Positions 17,766 through 27,353 of a stretch of 64,000 nt of DNA are shown here, piece after piece. The translations under genes and the position numbers were made by a program. The stretch spans positions 10,548 to 74,547 of the forward strand of contig JAFAFA010000093.1 in assembly GCA_023423695.1 (NCBI GenBank), in the 5' to 3' direction. This DNA comes from Pseudomonadota bacterium (lineage in GTDB: Bacteria; Pseudomonadota; Alphaproteobacteria; Azospirillales; Azospirillaceae). Position 1 is the first letter of the stretch; the number at the start of each line of letters is the position of its first letter. The notes under the pieces were generated by a model that worked only from the letters and a program-made list of their open reading frames with translations, searched no databases and was not told where the DNA came from.

Positions 17766-17980
17766 TCAGGCCACGGCGGGTCCCACCTGCCGGGTATAGA
17801 CCCAGGGCAGGAGTTCATCGAGCTTGGTGATCGGATGACCGCCGGCGAGTTTGGTCAGCACGTCGGCGAACCAAGCCAGCCGATCGACGCCGCTGAGCTT
17901 GCAGGGTTCCACCAGCGACGCGATGGTCGCCCAGTGCTCGCCGCCGCCATCGCTGCCGGCGAATAGAGCACTCTTGCGTC
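17766..17980 (-). pseudogene. IS66 TnpC, C-terminal fragment (minus copy)
   Basis: The minus-strand frame reads GSDGGGEHWATIASLVEPCK, LSGVDRLAWFADVLTKLAGG and LDELLPWVYTRQ, ending at a TGA at 17766-17768. This is the C-terminal 65-70 residues of an IS66-family TnpC. Upstream coding sequence degrades after about 17980. Confidence 0.75.
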
Positions 17981-18097
17981 AGGGCCAGATCCACAGCTGG
18001 GCATCTTCCACCTCGACGCTGGAACGGTCGAGCCGAGGGTGAAGGAACTTCCGGTGGCAGACCTGCTGGAACAGATCGACACCGCAGCGCTGTCACA

Positions 18098-18205
18098 GCG
18101 CCGAGCGCAGCGCTTCGACCGCGGCAACGTAGCGTTTCGACCGCACAGCGTAGCGCTTCAGCCGCTCAGAGCGCAGCATTCAGTCCGCGAAGCGCAGCGC
18201 TGAGG
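18098..18205. repeat. degenerate ~21-bp tandem repeat
   Basis: About five imperfect units share a core AGCG(C/T)AGCGCTTC(A/G)NCCGC. On the minus strand they would encode heptads such as RYAVRSK and RYVAAVE. The array lies between two IS66 fragments. It may be a decayed coding repeat or simple-sequence expansion. Confidence 0.5.
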
Positions 18206-18221
18206 GAGCCGCTTCCGCTGG

Positions 18222-18619
18222 GTGCTTTCCGCCGAAATATGCACGCCGGGAACCGGCCGGGTGAAGACCGGACGGCTGTGGGCCTATGTCCGCGATGATC
18301 GGCCTTGGCAGGGGCTGGACCCGCCGGCGGCGATTTACGCCTACACCAGCGATCGCAAAGGCGAACGCCCGGCCGCCCACCTGCGGGAGTTCCGCGGGGT
18401 GCTGCAGGTGGACGGCTATGCCGGGTTCGAACGGCTGGCTGCCGGCAATCGGGTTGTGCTGGCGGCGTGCTGGAGCCATGCGCGTCGACATTTTTACGAC
18501 CTGGCCGAAAACGGCTCGCCTACCTGCGCGACGTCTTGGAGCGCATGGTGAACGGCTATCCCGCCAGCCGCCTCGCCGATCCCCTCCCATGGAACTGGAA
18601 GCCCGCCGTCAACGCCTGA
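18222..18619 (+). pseudogene. IS66 TnpC fragment with internal deletion
   Basis: Frame 1 reads GRLWAYVRDDRPWQGLDPPA, YTSDRKGERPAAHLREFRGV and CWSHARRHFYDLAE, the IS66 TnpC DDE core. It then jumps by deletion and frame change at about 18518 to the extreme C-terminus (LAYLRDVLERMVNG, DPLPWNWKPA), which ends at 18619. Two thirds of the gene and both ends of the element are missing. Confidence 0.75.
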
Positions 18620-18704
18620 TCCGGTGCGATCACGCTCCGCTTACACTTCATCGCGCCCCCGGTCCGCTGCCATAGCAGCCGGCCGTACCATCCTCCCCCA
18701 GGTT

Positions 18705-18984
18705 TGCGACGGTTTCTTACACCTTCACCTGCTTCGGCATCTCCTACGCCTCCGGCCGCCTCAAGCACGGCCCGTTCACCTCGCTGGCCGCGGCCCAGCG
18801 CGCTTTGGCGTAGCTCGTGGAGCGGGACGGCAACCCGGCCGCCTACGGCATCACCCTGTGCGTATACGACAACCGCCGCAGCGCCATGAACTCGGACGCC
18901 TCGAACTATTGTGCGCTGCGCGGCTACATCCGCAGCTTCGACTGGCACCAGGTGGCCGCCCTCAACGAGACCGAGGCCCGCTGA
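18705..18984 (+). pseudogene. decayed unknown plasmid gene with in-frame stop
   Basis: One frame is coherent from about 18705 to a TGA at 18982: VSYTFTCFGISYASGRLKHG, then a TAG at 18811, then LVERDGNPAAYGITLCVYDN and GYIRSFDWHQVAALNETEAR. It has no start codon, and one stop interrupts the frame. The family is not recognised. The nearby downstream gene at 19040 has a good ribosome site and may have been its operon partner. Confidence 0.4.
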
Positions 18985-19039
18985 CCGGCGCTCTGGCGCC
19001 TCAACCCCATATCCACCTGGAAACACGAGGAGAGCCGCC

Positions 19040-19393
19040 ATGATGAACCAGCCTTCCCCCGCCATCGCATGGCGCTACCCCATGGGGAACGCCGAAGCGG
19101 TCCTGCCGACCGGGCACCACATCCGCGTCTTGGGTGATACGTCGCGCTGCGGCTACCGCCCCATGTTCACCCCGCGGGACGAGCAGTGGGACTGGCACAT
19201 CGTTAATCCCAGCGGCCAGCGCATCCGCGGAGCCACCGGCGTTGCGCCACTGCGCCGCGTCGCCATGGGGATGGCGCTGTGCCACCTCCTGACCCGCTGC
19301 GAGCTGTCCGCTCACGAACGGATGGTGTTGGCCAGGATTGGGCTCGACCGGTCGACCACGCAAGACTGCTACTACCCGCCGCGCCCGCGCTGA
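19040..19393 (+). CDS. small hypothetical protein
   Basis: 117 aa starting MMNQPSPAIAWRYPMGNAEA, with a strong Shine-Dalgarno (GAGGAGAG) 8 bases before the ATG. It has aromatic and histidine-rich patches (DEQWDWHIVNPSG), no membrane segment and no recognised domain. It sits alone between degraded genes, which suggests a survivor of a broken plasmid operon. Confidence 0.5.
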   Translation: MMNQPSPAIAWRYPMGNAEAVLPTGHHIRVLGDTSRCGYRPMFTPRDEQWDWHIVNPSGQRIRGATGVAPLRRVAMGMALCHLLTRCELSAHERMVLARIGLDRSTTQDCYYPPRPR

Positions 19394-19610
19394 CTCGCCG
19401 GCCCACCAGGGCGCCGCGGCTCGCCGCGATACCCGAGCGAGCCAGCCAGAGCCGGGTAACGAAGGCTGCCATGCAGACCATCAGCGCCAACGCCTGGACC
19501 TCGACCATCACCCACGCCGTCAGCCGGGCGCTCGCTGGGCATGATCGACATTGCCTTGGGTGTGGATCAGCTTGGAACTGGGGTTCATCCGCTCGACACT
19601 GCTGGCGAAT

Positions 19611-20245
19611 TCAGGAGGTGCGTGCGACTCCAACAAGCTGGCCGAAGTGCGCTTGCCTGGTCGGCGCTATGGGAGAGCCTTCCAGCCAGCTGCCGATCCT
19701 GAGCAAATTCATGGCGGCCGCGGTGGCCATGTGCTGAAGGCACGTCTTGGCGAGGCCCATATAGCGGGCCCGACGCAGGTCGAAGGCGCGCACCGCCCGC
19801 GAGATCGTTGCCTCCCCGTCCTCGCAGTCCGGGCAGTGCCGGCAGCTGTCGACGATGCAGCCGATGCCGACGAAATCGCCCCGCCGGAAGCCCGAGACAT
19901 GCGCGCCCACCGCCGACACGCGGCCCACGATCTCGTGGCCGGGGACGCACGGCCAGTGCGTGCCTGCCCATTCCGCGCGCGCCTGATGCAGGTCCGAGTG
20001 ACAGATGCCGCAATAGGCGATCTCGATCTGGACGTCGTGCGGACCGGGAGCCCGCCGCGTGATCTCCAGCGGTTCGAGGGGCTCGAGCGCCGCGATGGTG
20101 GCCGCGGGCGCGTTGCCGCCGTTGAGGATGGCCAGAGCCCGCGGCACCGAGGACTCCGGCACCAGCCGCATCACCGTGGCCGTTGACATCGACCAGAAGC
20201 CGCCGATGGTGACGCCGAGCAGTGCCCGCCGATCATCAGCGTCGC
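19611..20245 (-). pseudogene. three-part mosaic: MFS transporter - alcohol dehydrogenase - IS1182 transposase
   Basis: One continuous minus frame joins three unrelated genes. Upstream (about 20245-20100) is an MFS-transporter segment (ALLGVTIGGFWS, MRLVPESSVPRALAILNGG). From about 20080 it is a zinc alcohol dehydrogenase N-terminus with the catalytic zinc motif CGICHSDLHQ, the GHEIVGRV motif and the structural-zinc cluster start CRHCPDCEDG. From about 19790 it becomes the C-terminus of an IS1182-type transposase (FDLRRARYMGLAKTCLQHM, AAAMNLLRIGSWLEG). The ADH lacks its coenzyme domain. The frame has remained open across both junctions, so a 190-200-aa hybrid could be translated from the ATG at 20189, though a function is unlikely. 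Confidence 0.75.
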
Positions 20246-20258
20246 GTAATCCGGTGCG

Positions 20259-20495
20259 ATGGCGACGATGGCTCCGACAGGGCCATCAGGCCGGTCAGGG
20301 ACAGCCGATGCCCGAGGGGTCGATATCACGCTGGAGGGTGATCTGGTGGCGCTGCTCAGTCTCGGCCTGGGCGCAAACGCACCAAAGGCCGGCGCTGCGG
20401 GAGCGGCCGGCCTTCGCGAACAGGTGCGTTCGGTAATGGTGGTTGCGGGGGCACAAAGCCACCGAGATTTGACTCTGCCGCCGGTGGAGATCTGA
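20259..20495 (+). pseudogene. possible site-specific recombinase C-terminal scrap
   Basis: The 78-codon frame ends GVDITLEGDLVALLSLGLG and REQVRSVMVVAGAQSHRDLT, similar in feel to the last residues of large serine recombinases in alphaproteobacteria. No start, catalytic or zinc region is present. The next 170 bp up to 20673 hold only a short hydrophobic frame (TLVTGTGAGILFWPAVAVLG) and no gene I can name. Confidence 0.3.
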
Positions 20496-20673
20496 TTGAG
20501 CCGCACTTGCAACCAGTCGGACACTTGATGCGGAAGCGCTCCACATTTTCGGAACGCTGGTGACGGGAACGGGGGCTGGGATCCTCTTCTGGCCAGCCGT
20601 GGCGGTGTTGGGACGCTGAGCAGGCGGCACGCTGCACCGCGCTTTCTACATGATGCACCGTGCCGCCCCACGT

Positions 20674-23600
20674 TCATTCAGCGGCCATTTTCGCCCTGGA
20701 GGCCAACCAAGTTCGTAGCATGGCCAGAGACCCATCGTCGACGGGGTGCCCATCGAGAAATCGTTGAGTCAAGGCGATCCGGAAGGCGTAGCTCTGCCCG
20801 CTTAGACTCGGCGGCGCGGCCTCATCGACAGCCCAGGTGTTGTTGGCCAGAGGGCTATGGAGCTTGGCCTCCCATTGCACGAGGCGCTGCACAGCCAGCA
20901 GGTCCGTCAAGGGGTTCCAAAGCCAGCAGATACGGTAAGGCTCGCAGCCCTCGCCGGGCGTGAGGACGGCCATGAGGTATGGCATGCCGTTCTCCCGCGC
21001 CGTCAATGCCAGCTGCACCTCCAGGCGGGACCAGAACATCAGGCCGCTCGTGCTGTGCTTGACCTCGACTAGCACCTTGCCGCCCGGACCGACCACCAGC
21101 GCATCCGCTCCCTTGGTGAGCGGATGCACCCGGTCCGGGAAGGCCGCTCTCAGGCATGCGTGCAGCCACATTTCGGCATCCCGTCCCGAGAGCGGATCCG
21201 GTCCGGTCGGCGTGTGCGACCCCGAGGGGACCGTTTCCGCGGCCTGCATGATTTCCGCCAGCACCTGCTCGATGGACACGGACGCCGCCCCCTCCATCCC
21301 CGCCTTGGTCTGTTTGCGGTCGATGGGAATGCGGACGACCTTCTTGGGCGCAAACGGCGGGGGCTTGCCCGTGGGAGGCGGGGGCGGAGGGTCCGTCACC
21401 GTGGGGCCACCCGGTGCACCGGTCTCGTCACCGGTGTCCTCACCGGTATCCGCGTCGGACGGGGTCTCCGACGACGGCTCCGCTCCTTCGCTCGCCATGG
21501 CGGCATGCTGGGCCCGCGCCCTCTCCATGTCCTCTTCCAGCTCGTCCAGGTCCTCCTGCGTCACGCCGTAGGTGCGCAGGCGCTCCAGGAGGGCGTCGGT
21601 GCTGTCGATGCGCAGCAGGTTTTCGATGCGGTCCCGGTCGGCTTCGGCGGGAGCGATGACGCGGGCGAGCCCGTGCCAGGGATCGCGGGTCACGTCGACG
21701 TAGGCGCACCCATCCTGGTCCTTGTGGCCGGGCACCGGCACGCGGGGGAGCTCCTGGCCCATGTAGGTGAGCTGCAACGCCAAGCCATCGACGCACACCA
21801 GCGGGTCGGGAAGCTTGAAATTCGGCTTGTCCAAGACGAGCATCAGGGCGCGACGGCGCTCGTGCAGGCGCCCCAAGATCTCGGGGCCGACAACCGTGTT
21901 CACCGGTCCGGGCACGGAGGCCGTCGTGATGACCTCGGAGAGCCGCTTCACGCCAAGCTTGCTGGTCGCGGCGTTTCCGGACCGCAGACGCAGCAGGAAC
22001 AGCTTGGCCCCGGCGCGCTTGAGCGCGGCGCGCACCTCCACGCCGTCCAGGTAATCCAGGTCGATGTGGCGCGCCTCCGAGGCGGGGCAGAACTGCACCT
22101 CGTCGCGACCATCGACGGCGACCTCGCAAGGCACGGGCGCCTGGGTAAGCGGCAGGTTTGTGTCGCAGTGGCTCAAAAATCGGAAGAACAGCCTGCGCGA
22201 CAGCTGCACCAGCGGCGGCTGCGTGCCAAGGCTGCCGCAGATGGTCCGATCCACGGGCTTGGCGGAGGCCACGGCCTGGGCTAGCCCCTTGATCCAGCCG
22301 ACCCACGATCGCGCGTCCTTGGGAAGGGTGGTTTGCAGCCCCAGCCGGTGCAAGAACAGCTGCATCTCCCGCATCTCGCCCTCGCTGTTCGCCTTCAGCC
22401 ACAGCTCCGGCGTCACCCCCTCGATGCCCGCGTCCGGCTGGAAGGCGTCCACCGGCGCGGCCACCGTAGCGGTTGAGATCCGGGTCTTCCGCACCGGCAT
22501 CCAGGCGGTCTTGCACAGCTGGTACTCCGCGAAGGAGGTCCACCGACACTCCGGCTGATGGCTGTGCTTCTGGTTGCGGGGCATGTACGCGCAGCGGCGC
22601 CCGTTGAGCTGCTTTTTCAGGGTCATGGCCCAGCGCACCGCCTGAACCCCGCCGACGTCCTTGCTCACGATGTCCGGCCAAAGGTCGATCATCCACTCGT
22701 GCTCGACGTGGCGGAACCCGCTCAGATTGGCTAGGACCCAGTAGCTTTTGCCGTCAGGCGTCTGCGGCGGGTTCGAGGTCAGCCGCCGCAGCTTCGGCTC
22801 CCACGACACGCCCAGCCAGCGCAGGATAACCTTCCACCAGTCCTGACCCTTCTTCCGCAAGCGGGCGGTCCATTTCGGAAACGGGAGAATCACGGGCGAG
22901 GCGCCGGCCGGGCTGTTGGCCGGGGCGAAGTAGCAGTCGAAGCGCGACGGCCCGCCCCACGCCTCGCCCGCGTAGCAGTGCGGCGCCGGGGTCCAGCGTC
23001 CGTCCACGGTCGGGATCTTGATGGCCGTCACGAGCGCATCTCGCAGGGGGTTCCGGGCCACGCCCGGATCATCGTCCCAGAGCGTCATCTCCTCAAACGG
23101 TACATCGTTCCTGATCCGGGTCTGAATCTGCTCAAGAACCTCCCACCCCGATTCCTGCCAGAACGCGTCCGCCTGCTTTCGGAGAAACGGCGCCAGCACG
23201 TTGCTGAGGAACCCGGCTTGGTCGCGGACGACCCCGTTGGTCCAGCGCAGCCAGTCCGGGTCTTTCCCCTGGTCGAACCGCTCCACCAGGGCTTTGATGC
23301 TGGGAGACAGGGCGTGGGCGGGCAACCACGCGGGCCAGCGCCGGTCATCGTCCCGCGTCAGCACTATGGGCTGGTCACCGGCGAGGCTGACCGGCTTGCC
23401 CGCGCTTGTCATCCAAAACGGGATCGTGGCGAAGTCCTTAGGCGATTCGCCGGGCGCGAAGAAGCTGTGCTTGATGGCCTTATGGGTCGCCCACAGCGCC
23501 CGTCGGCACGCTGCCTCGGTGTCGTTCCGACACTGGGCCAGCAGGCGGTAATGCATCTCCTTGGGAAGGCTGTTCGCCCCCAAGCGTTCCAAAGCAGCAC

Positions 23601-25038
23601 GGTTGGCGGCGGTGTTCAGCCGCGGCGCCAGGAGCCGGAAGCCCTGCACTAGGGGCGCGCTGGGCTTGACCACCAGCCCAAGCCAGTGCCGCCAAGTGTG
23701 CACGGCCTTCGGCGCCGCCGGGGGACGCCCGATGACCGGAACGAATTCGGCACTGCGCACCGCTTCCCAGGTCTGGCGGCGCAAGCGTCCCATCAGCGAG
23801 GAGTCGCGCCCCTCGGCGGCGCCGCGGAACACCGCCAGCGTCGTGGGAACCGGCGCGTCCTGGGCAACCCTGACCACGAGCGTGGCGAAGTCCTGCAAGC
23901 GTTGCTGGTCGAGGGCGTCGGTGGTGGTCTCCCGGATGCGCTTGCGGTTCCCTTCGACCTCGAACGGCACATGCACCAGCGCGGCGATGCCAGTCACTTC
24001 GTTGGTCGGGTAGTAGACGTGCAGCGGCGGCGGCTGGGCGGCGGGAACCAGCGCGCCGCTTGCGTCCAGTGGCAGGCAAATCGCGGTCACTGGTACCCGC
24101 CCCTGCGCGTCCGCCGCCCCGCGCAGCACCCAGCGCCGCCAGCGCACGGTGGGCTCGCCGGTCACCGCAAGGTCGGCCCACCCGTCGGCGAGCCCCGGCT
24201 GCTGGCGGCGCACCGACAGGATGCGCTCGGAACGCCCTTGGACGATCCGCACCCGCGACAGTTTGGCCGAGAGCAACAGGAAGTGCGGCTCCAGGCGCTC
24301 CACGACGGCGCCCAGCCGCGCCCGCGCGCGCTCGTCGCGAAACGGCAGCCGAATCACCGTGGCGTAGCCCGCCGCCATGAGCTGCTGGACGCGGGGGGCC
24401 GGGTCGCAGGGGTGCGGGATGCGGAACGTCGGCGGGAGCAGGCGGGGGTTATCGTTGATCGCGCGGATCAGCGCGGCGTTCTCGGTCGCCGAGAAGCGCA
24501 GATGAAACGGGCCGCTGTGCACCTCGGGCTCGTCGGTGACCTCCAGCACGCTCTTGAAACCCAACCCCTTGGTGCCGATGAAGCCATCGCCGGTGCCCAC
24601 CCGCATGGCGTCATCAGCGTTCTGCAACAACTCCCACAGCGCCCGCCCGTCGTAGTCGCGCCCGATCTCTTTCTCGGTCTCCTGGTCGGAGACGATCTCG
24701 TTGGGGTTGGTCCGGTACCGGCGCAGCTCGATGTCCTGGATATGCTGCACCAGACGGGCGTCTGGCACACCATCGAAGTCGAAGACGACGGAGGTCTTGG
24801 CGCTCTGGTGCGCCTTGCAGATGCTGATCACCCCCGCGCGGCTGAGCGGCGCCCCGGTGTTGGCCACCAGAACGGCGTCCTCGTCCACAAGCACGCAGAT
24901 ATCGCCTTCCCTGGCCCTCTTGGACACCGACATGCCGCGCCCTTTCCCCGCGTCTTCGGAAGCCGAAACACGGGCTTGGCGCGCGGGTTCCTTAAGACCC
25001 GGCCTGACATGTCCTTTCAGGCTGAGCTTTGCCGCCAC
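20674..25038 (-). CDS. sacsin/Nov-like GHKL ATPase with C-terminal nuclease-like domain
   Basis: Up to 1454 aa. The frame opens at a GTG at 25038, but the ATG at 24933 (MSVSKRAREGDICVLVDEDA), preceded by GGGGAAAGGG, may be the true start. Near the N-terminus are GHKL motifs: VLVANTGAPLSRAGV, then GRALWELLQNADDAM (N box) and FIGTKGLGFKSVLEVTDEPE (GxGF box). This is the style of sacsin and NO VEIN ATPases. The middle 900 residues are unassigned. The C-terminus (EMWLHACLRAAFPDR, KGADALVVGPGG, VLVEVKHS) has a DUF3883/PD-(D/E)XK-like pattern with an acidic residue and ExK. It diverges from the methyltransferase cluster. An ATP-driven restriction or defence factor is inferred. The GHKL motif order looks permuted. 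Confidence 0.7.
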   Translation of the reverse strand: MAAKLSLKGHVRPGLKEPARQARVSASEDAGKGRGMSVSKRAREGDICVLVDEDAVLVANTGAPLSRAGVISICKAHQSAKTSVVFDFDGVPDARLVQHIQDIELRRYRTNPNEIVSDQETEKEIGRDYDGRALWELLQNADDAMRVGTGDGFIGTKGLGFKSVLEVTDEPEVHSGPFHLRFSATENAALIRAINDNPRLLPPTFRIPHPCDPAPRVQQLMAAGYATVIRLPFRDERARARLGAVVERLEPHFLLLSAKLSRVRIVQGRSERILSVRRQQPGLADGWADLAVTGEPTVRWRRWVLRGAADAQGRVPVTAICLPLDASGALVPAAQPPPLHVYYPTNEVTGIAALVHVPFEVEGNRKRIRETTTDALDQQRLQDFATLVVRVAQDAPVPTTLAVFRGAAEGRDSSLMGRLRRQTWEAVRSAEFVPVIGRPPAAPKAVHTWRHWLGLVVKPSAPLVQGFRLLAPRLNTAANRAALERLGANSLPKEMHYRLLAQCRNDTEAACRRALWATHKAIKHSFFAPGESPKDFATIPFWMTSAGKPVSLAGDQPIVLTRDDDRRWPAWLPAHALSPSIKALVERFDQGKDPDWLRWTNGVVRDQAGFLSNVLAPFLRKQADAFWQESGWEVLEQIQTRIRNDVPFEEMTLWDDDPGVARNPLRDALVTAIKIPTVDGRWTPAPHCYAGEAWGGPSRFDCYFAPANSPAGASPVILPFPKWTARLRKKGQDWWKVILRWLGVSWEPKLRRLTSNPPQTPDGKSYWVLANLSGFRHVEHEWMIDLWPDIVSKDVGGVQAVRWAMTLKKQLNGRRCAYMPRNQKHSHQPECRWTSFAEYQLCKTAWMPVRKTRISTATVAAPVDAFQPDAGIEGVTPELWLKANSEGEMREMQLFLHRLGLQTTLPKDARSWVGWIKGLAQAVASAKPVDRTICGSLGTQPPLVQLSRRLFFRFLSHCDTNLPLTQAPVPCEVAVDGRDEVQFCPASEARHIDLDYLDGVEVRAALKRAGAKLFLLRLRSGNAATSKLGVKRLSEVITTASVPGPVNTVVGPEILGRLHERRRALMLVLDKPNFKLPDPLVCVDGLALQLTYMGQELPRVPVPGHKDQDGCAYVDVTRDPWHGLARVIAPAEADRDRIENLLRIDSTDALLERLRTYGVTQEDLDELEEDMERARAQHAAMASEGAEPSSETPSDADTGEDTGDETGAPGGPTVTDPPPPPPTGKPPPFAPKKVVRIPIDRKQTKAGMEGAASVSIEQVLAEIMQAAETVPSGSHTPTGPDPLSGRDAEMWLHACLRAAFPDRVHPLTKGADALVVGPGGKVLVEVKHSTSGLMFWSRLEVQLALTARENGMPYLMAVLTPGEGCEPYRICWLWNPLTDLLAVQRLVQWEAKLHSPLANNTWAVDEAAPPSLSGQSYAFRIALTQRFLDGHPVDDGSLAMLRTWLASRAKMAAE

Positions 25039-25600
25039 CCCTCCTTTGGGGCAACCTTATTGGGGGACAGGGCAGCCAGCGCGATAGGATCGCTGACCTT
25101 CTCTCTGAGCTGACGTACGGTGCGCAATAGAGATTGGCGAAGCCGTCAGGACCCAACTTGCGCACCAACTTCGGCAGCAGCGGGGCGTGTTCCTTCCACG
25201 CACGCTCCAGGGCCCCTGTAGGATCTTCGGCATCACATAGCCGAGCACATTGTAGGCGTTCAGGTCCTCGTCAGGCGCTGGGCGGCGCTCCTCGGCGGCA
25301 CCGCGTTGTCAACGGCCCGTTGCTGTGGCACACGGCGACCTCCAGCGCACCCAGTGCTATCAGAGGGTCGTCGAGCGCCGCCAGCAGCAGGTCATAATTG
25401 ATCTCAATGGTGGGAACGCGTGTCCCTGACGGATCGCATTGGATAGAATGTGCGGCTTCAGCCTCATGCACGTACGGGCGCAGATCACCACGCAGTGCCA
25501 GAATGTGGCGGTTTCATTTGCCAAGTCGGTCTCACCGATCAGCGGGACCACGCTGTCCCCTGCAGCGGTGGTGAACGGCCCAACCTCCGGCCCACGGGCT
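25039..25600 (-). pseudogene. decayed unknown gene in divergent region
   Basis: Minus-strand fragments in shifting frames look coding: VVPLIGETDLANETATFWHC, PTIEINYDLLLAALDDPLIA, NVLGYVMPKILQGP and HAPLLPKLVRKLGPDGFANL. No single frame joins them and no family is recognised, so this is probably a frameshifted pseudogene upstream of the GHKL gene. The last 165 bp before 25766 hold no gene and must carry the methyltransferase promoter. Confidence 0.35.
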
Positions 25601-25765
25601 TAATACCATACGAAGGGCCCCATCCTCAGCATCTTGGTTCAAGAGGCAGCGACCAACGGGAATGCCCCCTTAGCGATTTCACTAAGCCGGCAATGCTCTA
25701 ACGTCGCATCCTTGAATTCGGTCGAAATATAGATAAACATTGAACCTTGTGTTTAGACAGGCGGC

Positions 25766-26749
25766 ATGATGGCCAAGATCAACTCGTTCAGTGACATTCT
25801 TCAGGGCCTTCAGGACGTAGAGGCCTCAACCGCCCCTTCGACTGCGCCCCTCAAGAGCTTTAAAGGCCGCCAGAAGACAGCCTTCAAGCTCCTTGACCCG
25901 AATGTTTTGACCAAAGCCAAGTATGGATACCAGGATGAAGTTCCCTGGATCATCAGCAACGACGATGCGCTGGCCGGTGTCAGCCGGCTTCCCGACAACT
26001 TTGTCGACTGCGTTGTTACGAGCCCGCCGTACTATTGGCAGCGCGACTACGGAGTCGACGGACAGACCGGGCACGAGGACACCGTGGAGGCCTATGTGGA
26101 GGCTATCTCAGCTGTGTTCCGCGAGGTGCTCCGTGTCCTCAAACCGACCGGCACCGCCTTCACCGTGTTGGGCGATACCTACTACTCGGGAAAAGGCCAG
26201 CCGCGCGGCGGCGACCCCAAACAGGTATGGCGGGGCGTCGCCCGTCAGAAGTACCGCGCAGTCGACCGCCCCGGCTTCGGACTTCCAAAGAAGTCCCTGC
26301 TCGGAATTCCCTGGAGAGTGGGGTTGGCGCTCCAGGCTGACGGTTGGGTTCTCAGGTCTTGTGTGATCTGGCGGAAAACCGAGCCACTCGCCGAACCAAG
26401 CGTCCGCGATCGTCCGTGGAACACGACCGAAACGATTCTCATCCTGACAAAAACAGGGAAGTACCACTTTGATCGTCAAGGATTGGAAGGTCAGGAGGAT
26501 GTCTGGGATATTCCGGCGCCGAACGCACTCAAGCGCTATCGCCACGCCGCCCCATTCCCCGAGGCCCTGGTCAACCGATGCTTAGCGGCCGGCTGCCCCA
26601 AGAAGGGTGTCGTACTTGACCCATATGCGGGATCCGGCACCACACTCGCTGTCGCGGCCAATCGGGGGCTAGCCTCCATTGGATTCGAGCTCAGCCCGCA
26701 CTACGTTACCCTCGCCCGTCAGCGCCTCAGCCACATCGAACCTCGGTGA
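25766..26749 (+). CDS. site-specific DNA methyltransferase (beta-class N4C/N6A)
   Basis: 327 aa. Motif IV TSPPYYW (85-91) precedes motif I, which lies near the C-terminus as VVLDPYAGSGTT (283-293); this permuted order defines the beta class, and SPPY is typical of N4-cytosine or N6-adenine amino-methyltransferases. A target-recognition region lies between (RDYGVDGQTGHED, YYSGKGQPRGGDPKQ). It would methylate self DNA using S-adenosylmethionine. It heads a same-strand cluster with sigma-like, IrrE, NurA and HerA genes, so it could mark self DNA against a NurA-HerA nuclease. No type II endonuclease follows. The enzyme class is well supported; the target base and site are not readable. Confidence 0.9.
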   Translation: MMAKINSFSDILQGLQDVEASTAPSTAPLKSFKGRQKTAFKLLDPNVLTKAKYGYQDEVPWIISNDDALAGVSRLPDNFVDCVVTSPPYYWQRDYGVDGQTGHEDTVEAYVEAISAVFREVLRVLKPTGTAFTVLGDTYYSGKGQPRGGDPKQVWRGVARQKYRAVDRPGFGLPKKSLLGIPWRVGLALQADGWVLRSCVIWRKTEPLAEPSVRDRPWNTTETILILTKTGKYHFDRQGLEGQEDVWDIPAPNALKRYRHAAPFPEALVNRCLAAGCPKKGVVLDPYAGSGTTLAVAANRGLASIGFELSPHYVTLARQRLSHIEPR

Positions 26750-26759
26750 GGGCGCCTGC

Positions 26760-27353
26760 ATGATGGATCTGAAGGACCGACTGAACGAGATCCACCACCG
26801 GATGCTGGCCGGCAGCCGCACCGCATCTCGAGATCTGTTTCAGACGGCCCTCAAACCTCTCAGCGGCTTTCTTAAGGGCCAATTCCCGAGCTTCACGGAG
26901 GACGATCTATACGATCTGGCCTCGGATGCGATTACCATCTACGTGACGAACCCGGAGGCCTGCGACACCGGCAAGAGCTCCCTGTGGTCATACCTCTGCC
27001 GCATCGCCAAGGCCGACGCCATCGACCTGCTACGCAAGAGGAGGAACAGGGAGGAACTCCTGACTGAAAAAACCGAAACCGATGTCGAGTTCTGGGCGTC
27101 CCGCACGAAGGATGTGTTCAGGAACGAAGATGCAATCGACGCCAGGCACATCATGAAGCTACACGGTCATAGGCTCGCTAAGGACGAGACCGAGGCCAGG
27201 GTCCTGGTCCTGATCCTCAATGAGGAGATTAGGACGCGGGCCTACGCCGAAGCGCTCGGCCTCGACCCAAACGCGCCCGATATCGAGAGGATCGTGAAAC
27301 AAGCCAAAGATCGCATGCTCATCCGGCTTAAGAGGCTGCGAGATGAGCTCTGA
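26760..27353 (+). CDS. sigma-70 region-2-like protein (ECF-like)
   Basis: 197 aa from the ATG at 26760 (ATGATG), 10 bases after the methyltransferase stop. The pattern FTEDDLYDLASDAITIYV, SSLWSYLCRIAKADAIDLLR and KRRNRE matches sigma region 2 of ECF-type factors, where the core polymerase and -10 element are bound. A region-4-like C-terminus is weak (TRAYAEALGLDP, IERIVKQAKDRMLIRLKRLR). Its stop overlaps the next start by 11 bases. A dedicated sigma-like regulator inside a nuclease cluster is unusual and suggests inducible expression. It might instead be a DNA-binding protein that only borrows the fold. Confidence 0.65.
   Translation: MMDLKDRLNEIHHRMLAGSRTASRDLFQTALKPLSGFLKGQFPSFTEDDLYDLASDAITIYVTNPEACDTGKSSLWSYLCRIAKADAIDLLRKRRNREELLTEKTETDVEFWASRTKDVFRNEDAIDARHIMKLHGHRLAKDETEARVLVLILNEEIRTRAYAEALGLDPNAPDIERIVKQAKDRMLIRLKRLRDEL

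Noticed and set aside
18098..18205. CRISPR array
   Set aside because: Units are about 21 bp, degenerate and contiguous, without spacers.
21124..22284. 386-aa plus-strand ORF
   Set aside because: Rich in His, Arg and Gly as expected for an antisense shadow of the GHKL-nuclease gene.
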